A DNA stretch of 56,931 nt from an uncultured Eubacteriales bacterium (GCA_934393265.1 CAKRQL010000017.1:1-56931); one strand, 5' to 3'. Positions 1 to 9,885 are shown, counted from the first letter of the stretch. Notes: a model not told the origin generated them from the sequence alone. Numbers and translations are program-made.

Positions 1-26
1 TGCTCTACCAACTGAGCTAAGGGTGC
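1..26 (-). tRNA. tRNA, 5' part only (isotype unknown)
   Basis: Read on the minus strand, these bases give a 7-nt acceptor strand, U8-A9, a GCUC D-stem arm, the AGUUGGUA D-loop and the matching GAGC arm, exactly the first 26 nucleotides of a tRNA. The anticodon and the 3' half lie outside the window, so the isotype cannot be read. Confidence 0.9.
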
Positions 27-79
27 TTAGTTTTATCGGTTGTTATTTTAACACATTCCAATGAAAAAATCAATAGCTT

Positions 80-171
80 GCCGGATTTTTTTTGCATTTT
101 TTCGGAGAAAAATCCGGCTTATTACTATTTTCCGCGCTACAACTGCCCCGGGTGTAGACACCGGGGCAGTT
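80..171. repeat. Two inverted repeats in the gap between tRNA and permease operon
   Basis: Positions 80-90 and 107-117 form a perfect 11-bp inverted repeat (GCCGGATTTTT with its complement). A second hairpin pairs 141-151 with 161-171. They lie just past the end of the seven-gene minus-strand operon, so one may act as its terminator, but neither has a clean uridine run directly after the stem on that strand. A third partial GCCGGAT motif sits near 172. No gene is seen between 27 and 201. Confidence 0.4.
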
Positions 172-201
172 GCCGGATATTTTCAGTCAACAGACCGCCG
201 C

Positions 202-1278
202 TTATCCGACAAGTCCGGAGCGCTCGATACCCTGTACAAGGTAGCGCTGACAGAACAGGTAGACTATAACAAGCGGGGCTATTATCATAAGTCCGGCGGT
301 GTTCTCTATAACGACACGGTACTTATACCACGACGCATGCGTCGAGAAGTCAAGTGACGGTGCCTGATTCTTATAGAGGTCCGGCAGGAGGTTGATATTG
401 TCGAGCGAGAACATACCTATATAGAACTCATCCGTCCACTGCCATGAGAAGGAGAAGAGGAATATCGTTATCATCATGGGAACGGAAAGCGGAATGATTA
501 TCTGGAAGAAGGTACGGAACACGCCAGAGCCGTCGACATACGCCGACTCCTCAAGCTCGTCGGGCACGCCCTTGAAGAACTGTCGCATCATGTAGATATA
601 CAGACCGTTCTTGAAGGCAAGTCCGCTTATCGAGATTATCGCCATGGGCCAGTAGGTTCCCTGCAGATTCACGGGGGAGCCGGTCAGCATGGCTATAATT
701 CCGCTCGAGGTCCAGGAATCGACGCCGAAGATCTTGAGCACTCTCGGCAGGATGCGTATCTGGAAGAAGTCAAACTCCATGAAGAAGTTTGATATTGCCG
801 AACGGAGCGCCTGATGCGGGATTATCATCGTCAGGACGACTATCGCCATGACAAGCTTATTGCCCTTGAACTTGAACTTCGCAAGACCGTAGCCGACAAG
901 ACATGCAACAAGCGTCTGAAGCAGGGCGACGATAAGCGAGAGAATCGCTGTATTCAGCAATGCCTCAAAATAATGGTTCTCTATCGCCAGATACTTATAA
1001 ATATCCGTCGTGAAGTGGCGCGGGATAAGCGAGACCGTCGGGTCTATTATATCCTCCTTCGTCATGAAGGACTGCGCTATCTTCGAGAAGAAGGGATAAA
1101 GGATAACGTAGGATATACCGAGCATCATTATGAAACGGAAGATGTTCACAAGCACCTTTATCCATGTGTTGGAGGTGGTGAGCCTCTTTTTGAGCCTCTG
1201 CCAGAAGCTCAGCTTTCCGTCGTAATCGACCTTCAGCGAATGCTTGGTATTCTTTTTTACTGTTACATTACTGTCCAT
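202..1278 (-). CDS. Carbohydrate ABC transporter permease, MalG/UgpE-like (second pair)
   Basis: Inner subunit of a sugar-type ABC importer, a 358-residue membrane protein. A charged N-terminus of about 45 residues is followed by the MalG fold. The EAA loop, which docks the ATPase, reads EESAYVDGSGVFRTFFQIII near residue 255. Compared with the MalG paralogue at 8038-8919 there is an insertion of roughly 35 residues before the EAA region (around FFQIRILPRVLKIFG to NLQGTYW), predicted to be extracytoplasmic. The start is the ATG at 1278, 7 nt after a GGAGG; a GTG six bases upstream overlaps that ribosome site and is rejected. It is the last gene of the operon and follows its MalF partner by 12 bp. 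The substrate is unknown. Confidence 0.88.
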   Translation of the reverse strand: MDSNVTVKKNTKHSLKVDYDGKLSFWQRLKKRLTTSNTWIKVLVNIFRFIMMLGISYVILYPFFSKIAQSFMTKEDIIDPTVSLIPRHFTTDIYKYLAIENHYFEALLNTAILSLIVALLQTLVACLVGYGLAKFKFKGNKLVMAIVVLTMIIPHQALRSAISNFFMEFDFFQIRILPRVLKIFGVDSWTSSGIIAMLTGSPVNLQGTYWPMAIISISGLAFKNGLYIYMMRQFFKGVPDELEESAYVDGSGVFRTFFQIIIPLSVPMMITIFLFSFSWQWTDEFYIGMFSLDNINLLPDLYKNQAPSLDFSTHASWYKYRVVIENTAGLMIIAPLVIVYLFCQRYLVQGIERSGLVG

Positions 1279-1290
1279 CGTCACACCTCC

Positions 1291-2229
1291 TTAATCTCTT
1301 CTCTGATAGAATATAAACGAGGAGATGATGCCGGCGACAGCCGCGATAAGAAGTATTATAGCGAGGAAATAAATCCATGCCATAGTCGTCGCTCTGCCGG
1401 GATAGGATTCTCCCATCTTGGTTATATAGGTCATCATGGTACTCGACTGGCGGGTGAAGCAGTCTATCATCGTATAGATCGCGTTGACAAGTATCATCGG
1501 GGATATCATCGGGAAGGTTATCTTCCAGAAGGTCTCCCACCCTGTCGCGCCCTCTATCTGACACGCCTCATATATCGAGGGGGATATTGACTGAAGTCCC
1601 GCGAGGAATATCAGCATCTGGACGCCGGAGTAGTTTATTATGTTGTAGACGCTGTTTACAAGGTCCACAACATAGTTAACGAGATCTCCGCCGACCTTCA
1701 TGTCCCTGAACAGCTCCTTGACGTCAAGGGCGGATATGAACTGCGACGCACCGGAGGAGCCGGAGCCGTCGTCTATCGTACCGCTGTTTACCGTCCCGCC
1801 TATGCTCTCCATAAGTCCCGTGGATATTATAACCGGGACGAAGAATATCGCGCGGAAGAGCGCACGCCCGAGCATCTTCTGATTAAGGACCACGGCGACG
1901 AAGAGCGAGAATATCAGTATCGCGGGTACCTGAAGAACAAGCCCCTGAATACTGTCAAGCAGAGTCTGCACGAAGTCCGGCGAGCCGGTGAATGCATAGA
2001 CATAGTTTTCAAAGCCTATGTAATCGTAGACGTATGTTTCCGTCGAGGGAACATACACGCGGTTTGCTACGGTGAGCCAAAGAGAGTCAAGCAGTATGGG
2101 AAGATAGATAAGGAGAATACCGAGGAGGAACGGAAGCACAAACAGATATCCCGAGCGCGCCTTACGCGCGTCGAGCGAGACTTTATGGCGGCGCTTCTTC
2201 TGAACAGTAGCCACATTTTCGTTACTCAT
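1291..2229 (-). CDS. Carbohydrate ABC transporter permease, MalF/UgpA-like (second pair)
   Basis: A 312-residue membrane permease that pairs with the MalG-like protein encoded downstream. A basic cytoplasmic N-terminus (KKRRHK) is followed by about six membrane segments. The EAA loop reads YEACQIEGATGWETFWKI near residue 220. The extracytoplasmic loop between the segments containing FFVPVIISTGLMES and MLIFLAGLQS carries a Ser/Gly-rich stretch and a polar helix (about residues 145-195) that differ from the paralogue at 8921-9871. The start ATG has AAGGAGGAG in front of it. No ATPase gene occurs in the operon, so a shared MsmK/UgpC-type ATPase encoded elsewhere is inferred. Confidence 0.88.
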   Translation of the reverse strand: MSNENVATVQKKRRHKVSLDARKARSGYLFVLPFLLGILLIYLPILLDSLWLTVANRVYVPSTETYVYDYIGFENYVYAFTGSPDFVQTLLDSIQGLVLQVPAILIFSLFVAVVLNQKMLGRALFRAIFFVPVIISTGLMESIGGTVNSGTIDDGSGSSGASQFISALDVKELFRDMKVGGDLVNYVVDLVNSVYNIINYSGVQMLIFLAGLQSISPSIYEACQIEGATGWETFWKITFPMISPMILVNAIYTMIDCFTRQSSTMMTYITKMGESYPGRATTMAWIYFLAIILLIAAVAGIISSFIFYQRRD

Positions 2230-2242
2230 TGCTCTCTCCTCC

Positions 2243-5200
2243 TTATCCTATTCTTACATACTCATATCTTCCGAGCGTGTAGGTATGCCCGGAGTCAAGA
2301 GTTACATTTACAGTGAAGATATTGTAGTTCAGTATGAATGACACCTCGTGCTCGCCGTCAGAATACGTGACCATGACGACATTGCCGTTATAGCAGGTAT
2401 AATCGGTGAACTTATAATCCTTGTCAAGCGCGAAGGAATCCGTGATATAGGAGTACTGCGACTTATAGTCTATCTCCGAGATATCAAGGACATAGGGGTT
2501 CTCTGATGTGCCGGGGTATTCTTCCGTATACTCGGCTATCACGGCATCTATCTTTGCGATAAACTCATCGCCGAGCCCGGATACATCGAGGCGGAGGACA
2601 TCGGCAAACTGTGAAAGCAGCGCGTCACGGTCATACGTAACCTTTACGCCACGACCGATGTTTGCAGGGTCGCCCTTCATCTCACGGAACGCCTCGTCTA
2701 TTCTCTCAGCCGACTGTGAACGGAGGAGAGAGACTATCTCCGCCTTCAGTCTCACATAGTTTGCAGCCGACTCGGACTCCTCAACCTGTCTCTCTGCCTT
2801 CAGGACAACATGATTCGTTATCTCATAGGTCTGCAAGTCGCGAAGGACACTGTTCAGCTCTCCGTAGGTTTTGAGAATATTGCTGTACCAGTTATTGTAG
2901 TCAACGCCGTAGTAATCGCTGAGCTCCTCGTCATCCTTCATCTCCGCGGAATTCTGCGCGCAGAGTATGTAGTAGAGGTATGCGCCGTTCTCTATCGAGC
3001 GGAGCAGCTCGTACTCCGGCGAGCCCGCATAGTTTATCGGGGAGCCGGTATAATTCACATACCCGTGAAGCACGATACCGATAAACGGCACGGCATACGA
3101 CGCATATCTGAAGTGACTGGAGTCCGTCGCGATATTCAGAATATGAGAGGCATATTTCAGCGTATACGCATTTCCGTTATCGACCATGATGTCATAGCCG
3201 GAGGTATTCTTCACTCTCGCGAGGAGGGCGAGAACATTACTCATGGACTCTTCGCGGTTTATGGGATTCTTCTCGTCAAAGTTCGAGTTAAGGTCAGAGC
3301 CGAGAGTCGAGAATGAAATCGATTTCAGGGCGTATTTTGAATACTGCCTGTCGAGCTTTGAATAGAGCTTATCGAGAGAGTCGGAGGAGATAACGAGCGA
3401 ATAGGAGGTGGCGAACTCCTGCGCCACGGACTCGTATATCTGCTTTGACGCATAACGGTTATCAACCATGCGGGAGACATTGCCGCGCACGGATATACCG
3501 TCAAAGAGCGAGGTGCGGTTGATATACTGCATATCGAAGTCGGGATATACGCCGAAGTGATATCCGTCCTTCTCGCTCACTGTCGCGGCGGTATTTACAA
3601 GCTCGGAAAATCCGCTCTTTCCTCCGCAGGAGCGCTGCCATTTCAGCCTCGTCGGATAGGTTGCGTCCATACCGCCGTTTGTAAATCCGGTCAGGCGGAA
3701 GTTGACGTTCTTTATCGCCTCAACCTCGGATATGAGCGCCTCGTACTTTTTCGCGGTAGCTATATACTGCTCACGGAGAGTCGCATCATCCGTCGCCGCG
3801 GCGTCTGCCCTGCTCTTCTCGGCAAGGGTGGCAAGGTACTCCTTCGGTGTGGAGAGCTGCTCATACATGCTCGCCACGTCGTCAAAGGTCGTAAGCGGTA
3901 CCGAAACGGTTATCGGGAATGTGAGAATCTTCTTTATTACATCCATAGCTCCGAGAGCCTCGATGTAAAGCGGGATGTCTCCGCTCACCGTTTCGAGCTT
4001 TGTAAGCTCTCCGCGGGATTTCAGATAATTACGGTAGCAGGTCGCCATTCCGACGTAGCTCGCGGGATAGTAGCCCGCGCTGCCGTAGGAGGAAACCGAC
4101 TTCTCACCGACGGTATCGTCGGTAAGCATTGTTATTCTCGTTACATAGGAGCCCGTATACTTTGATTCGGAGACCATCGTATAGACCGCGGAGGTTCCGG
4201 GGAGCGAATAGTCATCCGAGGGGTACGGATTATAGCGCGCATACGCATTCGCGTACTTATTCTGCGAGCCGCCGGACTCATAGCAGAGGGAGGCAAGAGC
4301 CGCGCCCTCCTCAAGTATCGCGAAGTATCCGTTGCTCACCTCGTTCACACCGTATATACGGTAAGTGCGCTCGTTTGCATTCACGGTATTCACGACACCG
4401 TACACCGGCATCGTTATCTGCTGACGGTGCTGTCCGGTGATATTGGAGTAGCAGAAATCGTTGCCGTACACGGGAGAGTTCAGCGAAACTCCGACCTTCT
4501 TCGTATCGGAGTAGAAGTCCCGGAAGCTCATAACTGTTCCCGAGCCGTCGGGATAGAAGATGTATCCGTCACTCGTCATATCTCCGGCACCGAAGTAGCG
4601 CACGGGAATTATCGATGTGAGGGTATATACCGTCTCGTCGAAGTTTATCGAGCTCGCCGGGAGGCGTATCGACAGGGAGCCGTCCGAATTGAAGGTGTAC
4701 TCGAGAGCGCAGCGTATAACCGGCTTCTGCTCGCTGTCGTCCTTATATCCGCACTTCTCCTCGTCCTCATACATCATTGTGAAGGTGTAATCCGGGCAGT
4801 AGGTGGTTATGAGCGCGGAGTCGGATCTCTTCTGCGCGACGACGGCATCACGCCTGTACTCATAGACTGCCGTCTTTCCGTCGTTCTCCTTTGTTACCGG
4901 GTACTGCTCATATATGCTGTTTGCTATATCGGTAGCTCCGGTCGCATTGTGGCGGACGGGGTTCTTCTGGCTGTAGGAGTTGATTATAAGTCTGATTGCA
5001 CGGACAACCGCCTCCATAGCGTCGAAAACCTCTTCGTCATGCACGGTCGAGGTATAGAGCGACTGCATCTCGTTAAGATAGGATTTCAGCGCGGTGATGT
5101 CGACGCAGCCGTAAGCATAAGACTCATACTCGTCGTTATCGAAGAAGGAGAAGTTCGTCCCGGTATCTCCCTCATCACGGCAGTACTCGTCAAGATAGGT

Positions 5201-5827
5201 GACAAGCGTCGCAACCATTGGCTTCAAGATATTGTTCTCAAAGCTGTCCGAAAGTATCAATCCCGGCAGGAGGAAGCGCACCGAGGTATCGCCGAGGGCG
5301 TAATTCACGCGGATGCCGCCGACAATACGCTTCACATCTATCTGGCACTCCTCTGCCGCCCATCTCGCGCTTCCGTAATCATACTTGCTCGAGGGGTTCG
5401 CGATCTCGAAGAAGGATGCGGTTATCTGGCTCATAAGGGCGCGGCGGTTATCAAGCGAGAGCTTTCTTCCGCTCGATGTATAGCCGACGTCGTAGGGGTT
5501 GCTCGTAATTATCTGACCTGTGAGGTTATTCACATAGTAGAGAACGCCGGTATAACGGTTCACATACATCGTATACGTTCCGTTCGCGGAATTCACCGCC
5601 ATGAGATAGCCCTTTCCGAGCTCGTAGGTCAGCATCTCCTCTGCCGAGGAGAAATTGTAGTCAAGAGCCGCAGAGACGACAGCCTTTATTTCGTCGTCTG
5701 TGAGCTTTTCTTCCGTATACACGGTGTCGGAATACGCCGCGTCGGCACGTAGCGGGACAATCGCGGCAAATATTCCGAATACCATGACAAGAGCCAAAGC
5801 AGTCGATATTATTCTGTTTTTAATCAT
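2243..5827 (-). CDS. Secreted DUF5696-like protein of an ABC transporter operon
   Basis: A 1194-residue exported protein of unknown function. The N-terminal signal peptide (IISTALALVMVFGIFAA) ends at an ADA-A site near residue 30. The rest is a large, aromatic- and Tyr-rich ectodomain with no membrane anchor seen; the middle (about 390-1000) has features reminiscent of glycosidase-like barrels, but I could identify no catalytic motif. Its size and its place between an NHL/Yip1 gene and permeases match the DUF5696 family, which is repeatedly found in such loci in Firmicutes but has no described function to my knowledge. The start at 5827 is chosen because an upstream in-frame ATG (5845) encodes MAGGKG, whose codons are themselves the AGGAGGT ribosome site for the later start. 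It may process or capture the oligosaccharide the transporter imports (inference). Confidence 0.72.
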   Translation of the reverse strand: MIKNRIISTALALVMVFGIFAAIVPLRADAAYSDTVYTEEKLTDDEIKAVVSAALDYNFSSAEEMLTYELGKGYLMAVNSANGTYTMYVNRYTGVLYYVNNLTGQIITSNPYDVGYTSSGRKLSLDNRRALMSQITASFFEIANPSSKYDYGSARWAAEECQIDVKRIVGGIRVNYALGDTSVRFLLPGLILSDSFENNILKPMVATLVTYLDEYCRDEGDTGTNFSFFDNDEYESYAYGCVDITALKSYLNEMQSLYTSTVHDEEVFDAMEAVVRAIRLIINSYSQKNPVRHNATGATDIANSIYEQYPVTKENDGKTAVYEYRRDAVVAQKRSDSALITTYCPDYTFTMMYEDEEKCGYKDDSEQKPVIRCALEYTFNSDGSLSIRLPASSINFDETVYTLTSIIPVRYFGAGDMTSDGYIFYPDGSGTVMSFRDFYSDTKKVGVSLNSPVYGNDFCYSNITGQHRQQITMPVYGVVNTVNANERTYRIYGVNEVSNGYFAILEEGAALASLCYESGGSQNKYANAYARYNPYPSDDYSLPGTSAVYTMVSESKYTGSYVTRITMLTDDTVGEKSVSSYGSAGYYPASYVGMATCYRNYLKSRGELTKLETVSGDIPLYIEALGAMDVIKKILTFPITVSVPLTTFDDVASMYEQLSTPKEYLATLAEKSRADAAATDDATLREQYIATAKKYEALISEVEAIKNVNFRLTGFTNGGMDATYPTRLKWQRSCGGKSGFSELVNTAATVSEKDGYHFGVYPDFDMQYINRTSLFDGISVRGNVSRMVDNRYASKQIYESVAQEFATSYSLVISSDSLDKLYSKLDRQYSKYALKSISFSTLGSDLNSNFDEKNPINREESMSNVLALLARVKNTSGYDIMVDNGNAYTLKYASHILNIATDSSHFRYASYAVPFIGIVLHGYVNYTGSPINYAGSPEYELLRSIENGAYLYYILCAQNSAEMKDDEELSDYYGVDYNNWYSNILKTYGELNSVLRDLQTYEITNHVVLKAERQVEESESAANYVRLKAEIVSLLRSQSAERIDEAFREMKGDPANIGRGVKVTYDRDALLSQFADVLRLDVSGLGDEFIAKIDAVIAEYTEEYPGTSENPYVLDISEIDYKSQYSYITDSFALDKDYKFTDYTCYNGNVVMVTYSDGEHEVSFILNYNIFTVNVTLDSGHTYTLGRYEYVRIG

Positions 5828-5847
5828 ACCTTTACCTCCTGCCAAAG

Positions 5848-8025
5848 CTATATCCTGTTCCCTATTTCCGTGAATATCGAGGCGATGAAGGTCACCATCT
5901 GGATAACAAGATTGGAGAACAGCATTGCGACGAACATTATTACCGCCATCGCAACTATTGTGAATATGGTTATTATGAAGTTCTTTCCGAGCGAGTAGTC
6001 ATGCGTTACAAGCATACCGAAGAAGAGAAGGTATCCGACCCAGATATATCCGAGCACAACAAGGAGGTTCACGATAGAGCCCTCGCTCGTCGTAAGGATA
6101 TTAGTAAGAATGGTCGAGAAAATGACAAACGCGGGAAGAGGAGCGAGAGAGTAGCACGTCGCGATGATAATATCGCGGAACGAGCCCTCGCCGTCAAAGA
6201 GCGTTGTCAGACACCAGTTTGCCACAGCCCAGAGGAACACGGGAACAACGACGGCGACAAGCTGGACAAAGACCGTCGAATAGTTGTCCTTCGGGTTGAA
6301 GATGTAGCCCCTGCCGACCGCCTGATAGAAGAACGCGAGGACGGTTATGCCGAGGATGGTGAACGCCGCACGGAGCGACCCGCGCTTCTCATGCTTCAGA
6401 TCCCAGAAGCCGTCGAACGGGTGGAACATAAGGTGGAAGGCGTAGACCAGCTCCTCCCAGTAGGTCTTTTTCCCTACTTTAAGAGACGTTGCCTTATTCT
6501 TACGCTTTGCATAGCCGAAGAACTTTGCTATAAGGACTATCAGAGCTATGACGCCGACAAGTATGAGAAGGAGCCATTTCTGGAGGACATCCTTGCGCGT
6601 CTGAGAGAAAGCGTCCGAATAATACTTCGTCTCATAGGCGTTGGAGAGCATATCCATTGCCTCCTCATATTTGCCCTGGCTGTAAAGCGCCTTACCTATT
6701 CCTATATAAGCGAGGTCGAAGTTGTTGTTTCTTGTCAGGACATCCTGCCAGTATGCTATCGACTCGGAATAGTTATGAGCGTTTTCGTTTGCGAGCGCGC
6801 TCATTATGGTGTTGCAGTACTCAGTGGGAGTATAGACCGTAATCTTATATCCGGTGACGGCGTTATCAAGCGTCACGAAATAGTAGACGCCGTCTATCAC
6901 CTGATAGGATATTGAGACGAGCTTCTCCGCGTTTCCGAGCTGGTCGCCCGTATCGCCGTAGGCGAAGAGGAGGTTACCGTTCTGGTCGTAGGTGAAAAAC
7001 CTCGAACGCTTTGAGTCCACTATCGTCCACGAGTACTCGGAGCCTATTGCGATATCGATTATCGTCGACACCTCGGATGCCTCAAAAACATCCACCTCCC
7101 CGCCCGGGTCAAAGAAGCCGTTACGCTTCATTATCTGTGCACCGGCGGAGTTCAGCTTCTTTACGGGAGAATAGGTTGCTCCCTTCGACTTTATCGCGGC
7201 GAGCTGCTGCGTCTTATCGACCTTATCGGAGGTCACGTATATGAAGCCGTCCTTATCAACGGTTATGTTATTGTAGGAAACCGAGATATTACGGATTGAC
7301 GCCTGCTGCTGCTCCTTGCTCTGGAACTTACGCCATATCATCTCGATAAGGTTATACGTAACCTTCTGTGCTCCTATGAAGCCGGTGAAGCCGCCGTTTT
7401 CCGACATGACTATAACGCCCTCATAGCACTGTGTCGAGACTATGAAAATTCTGCCGTAGAGGTCTACCGCTATTGCGGTGGGAACAAACGCAGAGGAAGC
7501 AAGGACATTGTCAGAGGGCTTCTCTATCGTTTTCTCGTATGCAAGGGTCTGACGGTTGAAGATAACTATTCTCTTGTTGCCGGTATCGCAGACATATATG
7601 CGGCTCGAGCCGTCTACCATAACGCGCGAGTCGGTGACATAGAGTCCCTCGGGCTTCGAGAGCTTCTGCACCTTTCCGTTCTCGTCGGTATACGACCGGA
7701 TAACGCCGGACATACGGAAGTACTTATCGAGGACGACTATACGGTCGTTTCCCGTATCGGCGATGTAAACATTTCCGTCCTCGTCCGTAAAGAGGTCGGA
7801 GGACGCGGCAAGCGGAGTGTCTCCGAACTCACCGCCGGTTATGCCCATATCAGCCGAGACGTACGAATTGTAGACAGAGTATGCCGTCGGGGATTTCAGT
7901 GCCTCGCCGTCTATCGAATAGGTGTAGGTATCGTAGGGCTCGAACGCCGCGACATTCACGGCACCGAGCACGGTCAGAAGCACGAGCGCAAGCAGAAGAG
8001 CTTTTATGAGTATATTCTTTTTCAT
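5848..8025 (-). CDS. NHL-repeat, TPR and Yip1-domain membrane protein
   Basis: A 725-residue protein with a signal peptide or first membrane segment (residues 7-28), then about five NHL-type beta-propeller blades (residues 60-400) marked by DEDGNVYIADTGNDRIVV and GSSRIYVCDTGNKRIVIF, a TPR-like pair of helices (about 415-470, AYIGIGKALYSQGKYEEAM), one membrane helix (about 492-510), and a C-terminal Yip1-like domain of about five membrane helices (530-725). The propeller should lie outside the cell and the basic linker after the helix (GYAKRKNKATSLKVGKK) inside. The domain order suggests a surface sensor or scaffold for the transporter operon; no enzyme motif is seen. It overlaps nothing, starts after AAAGGAGG, and is 20 bp upstream of the DUF5696-like gene. 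Confidence 0.78.
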   Translation of the reverse strand: MKKNILIKALLLALVLLTVLGAVNVAAFEPYDTYTYSIDGEALKSPTAYSVYNSYVSADMGITGGEFGDTPLAASSDLFTDEDGNVYIADTGNDRIVVLDKYFRMSGVIRSYTDENGKVQKLSKPEGLYVTDSRVMVDGSSRIYVCDTGNKRIVIFNRQTLAYEKTIEKPSDNVLASSAFVPTAIAVDLYGRIFIVSTQCYEGVIVMSENGGFTGFIGAQKVTYNLIEMIWRKFQSKEQQQASIRNISVSYNNITVDKDGFIYVTSDKVDKTQQLAAIKSKGATYSPVKKLNSAGAQIMKRNGFFDPGGEVDVFEASEVSTIIDIAIGSEYSWTIVDSKRSRFFTYDQNGNLLFAYGDTGDQLGNAEKLVSISYQVIDGVYYFVTLDNAVTGYKITVYTPTEYCNTIMSALANENAHNYSESIAYWQDVLTRNNNFDLAYIGIGKALYSQGKYEEAMDMLSNAYETKYYSDAFSQTRKDVLQKWLLLILVGVIALIVLIAKFFGYAKRKNKATSLKVGKKTYWEELVYAFHLMFHPFDGFWDLKHEKRGSLRAAFTILGITVLAFFYQAVGRGYIFNPKDNYSTVFVQLVAVVVPVFLWAVANWCLTTLFDGEGSFRDIIIATCYSLAPLPAFVIFSTILTNILTTSEGSIVNLLVVLGYIWVGYLLFFGMLVTHDYSLGKNFIITIFTIVAMAVIMFVAMLFSNLVIQMVTFIASIFTEIGNRI

Positions 8026-8037
8026 CCTCTGCCTCCT

Positions 8038-8919
8038 TTAATCCTTCATACCCGAAGAGCCCATCGTCTCGATTATCTGGCTCTGGTTTAAGACGAATAC
8101 CAGTATCGGAACGAGCATCATGACGACCGTAGCAGCCGCGCCGGCACCCGAACGGGCTATACCGCCGGATACTATCTGCTGTATGGCGTAGTTGAAGGTC
8201 TTAAGCTCCTCCGAATGAATGTAAATCGATGAACCGGAGTTCCAGAGGTTCTTGAAGCACTCGATTATAAGCGTCAGCCACGCGGGCTTTACCATAGGCA
8301 TCGCTATCGTTAAGTAAGTGCGGAACTCGCTCGCGCCGTCGAGACGCGCGGACTCAAGCACCGTATCCGGAACGGAGGTCTCCATGAACTGCTTCATAAG
8401 GTAAAGACCTATCGTCGTCGCCATGGAGGGGACGATTATCGAAAGGTAGGTATCTATCCAGCCGAAGGCGGAGAGAATTATGAAGTGAGTCACCTGGTTT
8501 ACCGTCGAGTGGAACATAAGCGACATGACGATTATCTGGAATATCGCGTTTCTGCCCGGGAAGCGGAGCTTCGCAAGAGAGTACGCCGCCATGGAGGCGA
8601 AGATAAGGTTTCCGAGAGTACCGCATATCGTTATAAACACGGTGTTGAATATGTATCTCGAGAACGGCACCCACGAGTCGCTCATAAGGGTGAACAGATC
8701 CGAGAAGTTTTCAAACGTCGGGTTTATTACATAGAAGCGCGGGGGGAACATAAAGAGTTCGTCCAGGGGCTTCAGCGACTGTATGACGACATAGTACATG
8801 GGGAGGAACATAAAGAGACCCAGAATGGTGAGCATTATCGTTATACCGGTATCGCCGCCGGCAGAACGGTTAAGCACGACCCTGTGACCCCGGGTACGGA
8901 GCTTTTTATCTTTTGCCAT
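8038..8919 (-). CDS. Carbohydrate ABC transporter permease, MalG/UgpE-like (first pair)
   Basis: A 293-residue inner-membrane permease of normal MalG length. The EAA loop is ESARLDGASEFRTYLTIAMP near residue 195, the contact site for the ATPase. About six membrane segments are visible, the first at residues 27-48. It starts 1 bp after the stop codon of its MalF partner with only a weak ribosome site (GGTAGG), so translational coupling is likely. It lacks the large extracytoplasmic insertion of the second MalG in the same operon, so the two permease pairs are not simple recent duplicates. Confidence 0.9.
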   Translation of the reverse strand: MAKDKKLRTRGHRVVLNRSAGGDTGITIMLTILGLFMFLPMYYVVIQSLKPLDELFMFPPRFYVINPTFENFSDLFTLMSDSWVPFSRYIFNTVFITICGTLGNLIFASMAAYSLAKLRFPGRNAIFQIIVMSLMFHSTVNQVTHFIILSAFGWIDTYLSIIVPSMATTIGLYLMKQFMETSVPDTVLESARLDGASEFRTYLTIAMPMVKPAWLTLIIECFKNLWNSGSSIYIHSEELKTFNYAIQQIVSGGIARSGAGAAATVVMMLVPILVFVLNQSQIIETMGSSGMKD

Positions 8920-8920
8920 C

Positions 8921-9871
8921 TTACGTACCTACCTTTGCCAATGCTTTCTTGATGATTATGTTACATGAGAACATGATAACGAACAGCACGACAGCGATAG
9001 CCGAGGCGTATCCGACCTCGTAACGCGAGCCGCCGTAGTCATCAAGATGGTGCATTATCGTATGCGCGGCATAGTCGACCGACGGGAATCCGCAAAGAGC
9101 GGTAACGATAGCTCCGAAGCCGAAGGAGGAGGTTATCGAAAGGACCGCACCGAACATCAGCTGCGGCTTCATTGTCGGGAGGGTTATATACCACAGCTCC
9201 TGCCAGCGGTTCTTTATTCCGTCGACAGCCGCCGCCTCATAAAGCGAGCGGTCTATTGTCTGGAAGCCGGCTATGAACGACAGGAACGCCGTACCGAGCG
9301 AGGTCCAGAGAGCAACCACTATACAGAGCGGCATTACATAATCGGCATCCTCAAACCAAAGAACGGGAGAGGATATAAGTCCGAGCTTCATCATCGTGGC
9401 GTTTACCCAACCGTAAGCGTCCGAGGAGAAGAGGGTCTTCCATATAAGATAGACCTGACCGGAAATCGAGGGCGCGTAGAATACAAGCGTGACGACCGAG
9501 CGGATTTTCGGGGGAAGCTCGTTTATAAACCACGCTATGAGAAGCGAGAGCATGTAGGAAACCGGTCCCGTGATAGCAGCGAATATAAGCGTATTCTTGC
9601 AGGCTATCAGGAATATCTCGTCCTCAAGGAAAAGGCGCGTGAAGTTGTCGAACCATACCATGTTCGGCATCTGAAGCATATTGAAGTCCGTAAGGCTCAG
9701 GAACATTGAGAGTATGACAGGGAGAATGGTGAAGATTATGAAGAGGAGGAAGAAGGGCGCAAGCATGAAGTACGCTACCTTGTTTCTCTTCATTTCCTTC
9801 CATGTCCATGCAAGCTTGCTCATTTCCGAACGCGCCACGGGCCGTTTGGCTTCGGCATTTACTTTAGACAT
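8921..9871 (-). CDS. Carbohydrate ABC transporter permease, MalF/UgpA-like (first pair)
   Basis: A 316-residue permease. A basic N-terminus is followed by a first membrane helix at about residues 33-57 (AYFMLAPFFLLFIIFTILPV). The EAA loop YEAAAVDGIKNRWQELWYIT lies near residue 215. The ATG has AAGGAGAA in front of it. It follows the solute-binding protein gene by 14 bp and is almost joined to the MalG gene, the usual binding protein-MalF-MalG order of CUT1 sugar importers. CUT1 systems often lack a dedicated ATPase gene, as here. Confidence 0.9.
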   Translation of the reverse strand: MSKVNAEAKRPVARSEMSKLAWTWKEMKRNKVAYFMLAPFFLLFIIFTILPVILSMFLSLTDFNMLQMPNMVWFDNFTRLFLEDEIFLIACKNTLIFAAITGPVSYMLSLLIAWFINELPPKIRSVVTLVFYAPSISGQVYLIWKTLFSSDAYGWVNATMMKLGLISSPVLWFEDADYVMPLCIVVALWTSLGTAFLSFIAGFQTIDRSLYEAAAVDGIKNRWQELWYITLPTMKPQLMFGAVLSITSSFGFGAIVTALCGFPSVDYAAHTIMHHLDDYGGSRYEVGYASAIAVVLFVIMFSCNIIIKKALAKVGT

Positions 9872-9885
9872 TGTCGTTCTCCTTA

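Noticed and set aside
4427..5752. 441-codon open frame on the plus strand
   Set aside because: It lies wholly antisense to the DUF5696-like gene, its product is a His/Arg/Gly-rich shadow with no domain, and no ribosome site precedes it. Similar long antisense frames at 9871-11448, 29014-30483 and 45280-46173 are rejected for the same reason.
5828..5845. Upstream start of the DUF5696-like protein (MAGGKG)
   Set aside because: Those codons are the AGGAGGT ribosome site of the ATG at 5827, which begins a normal signal peptide.
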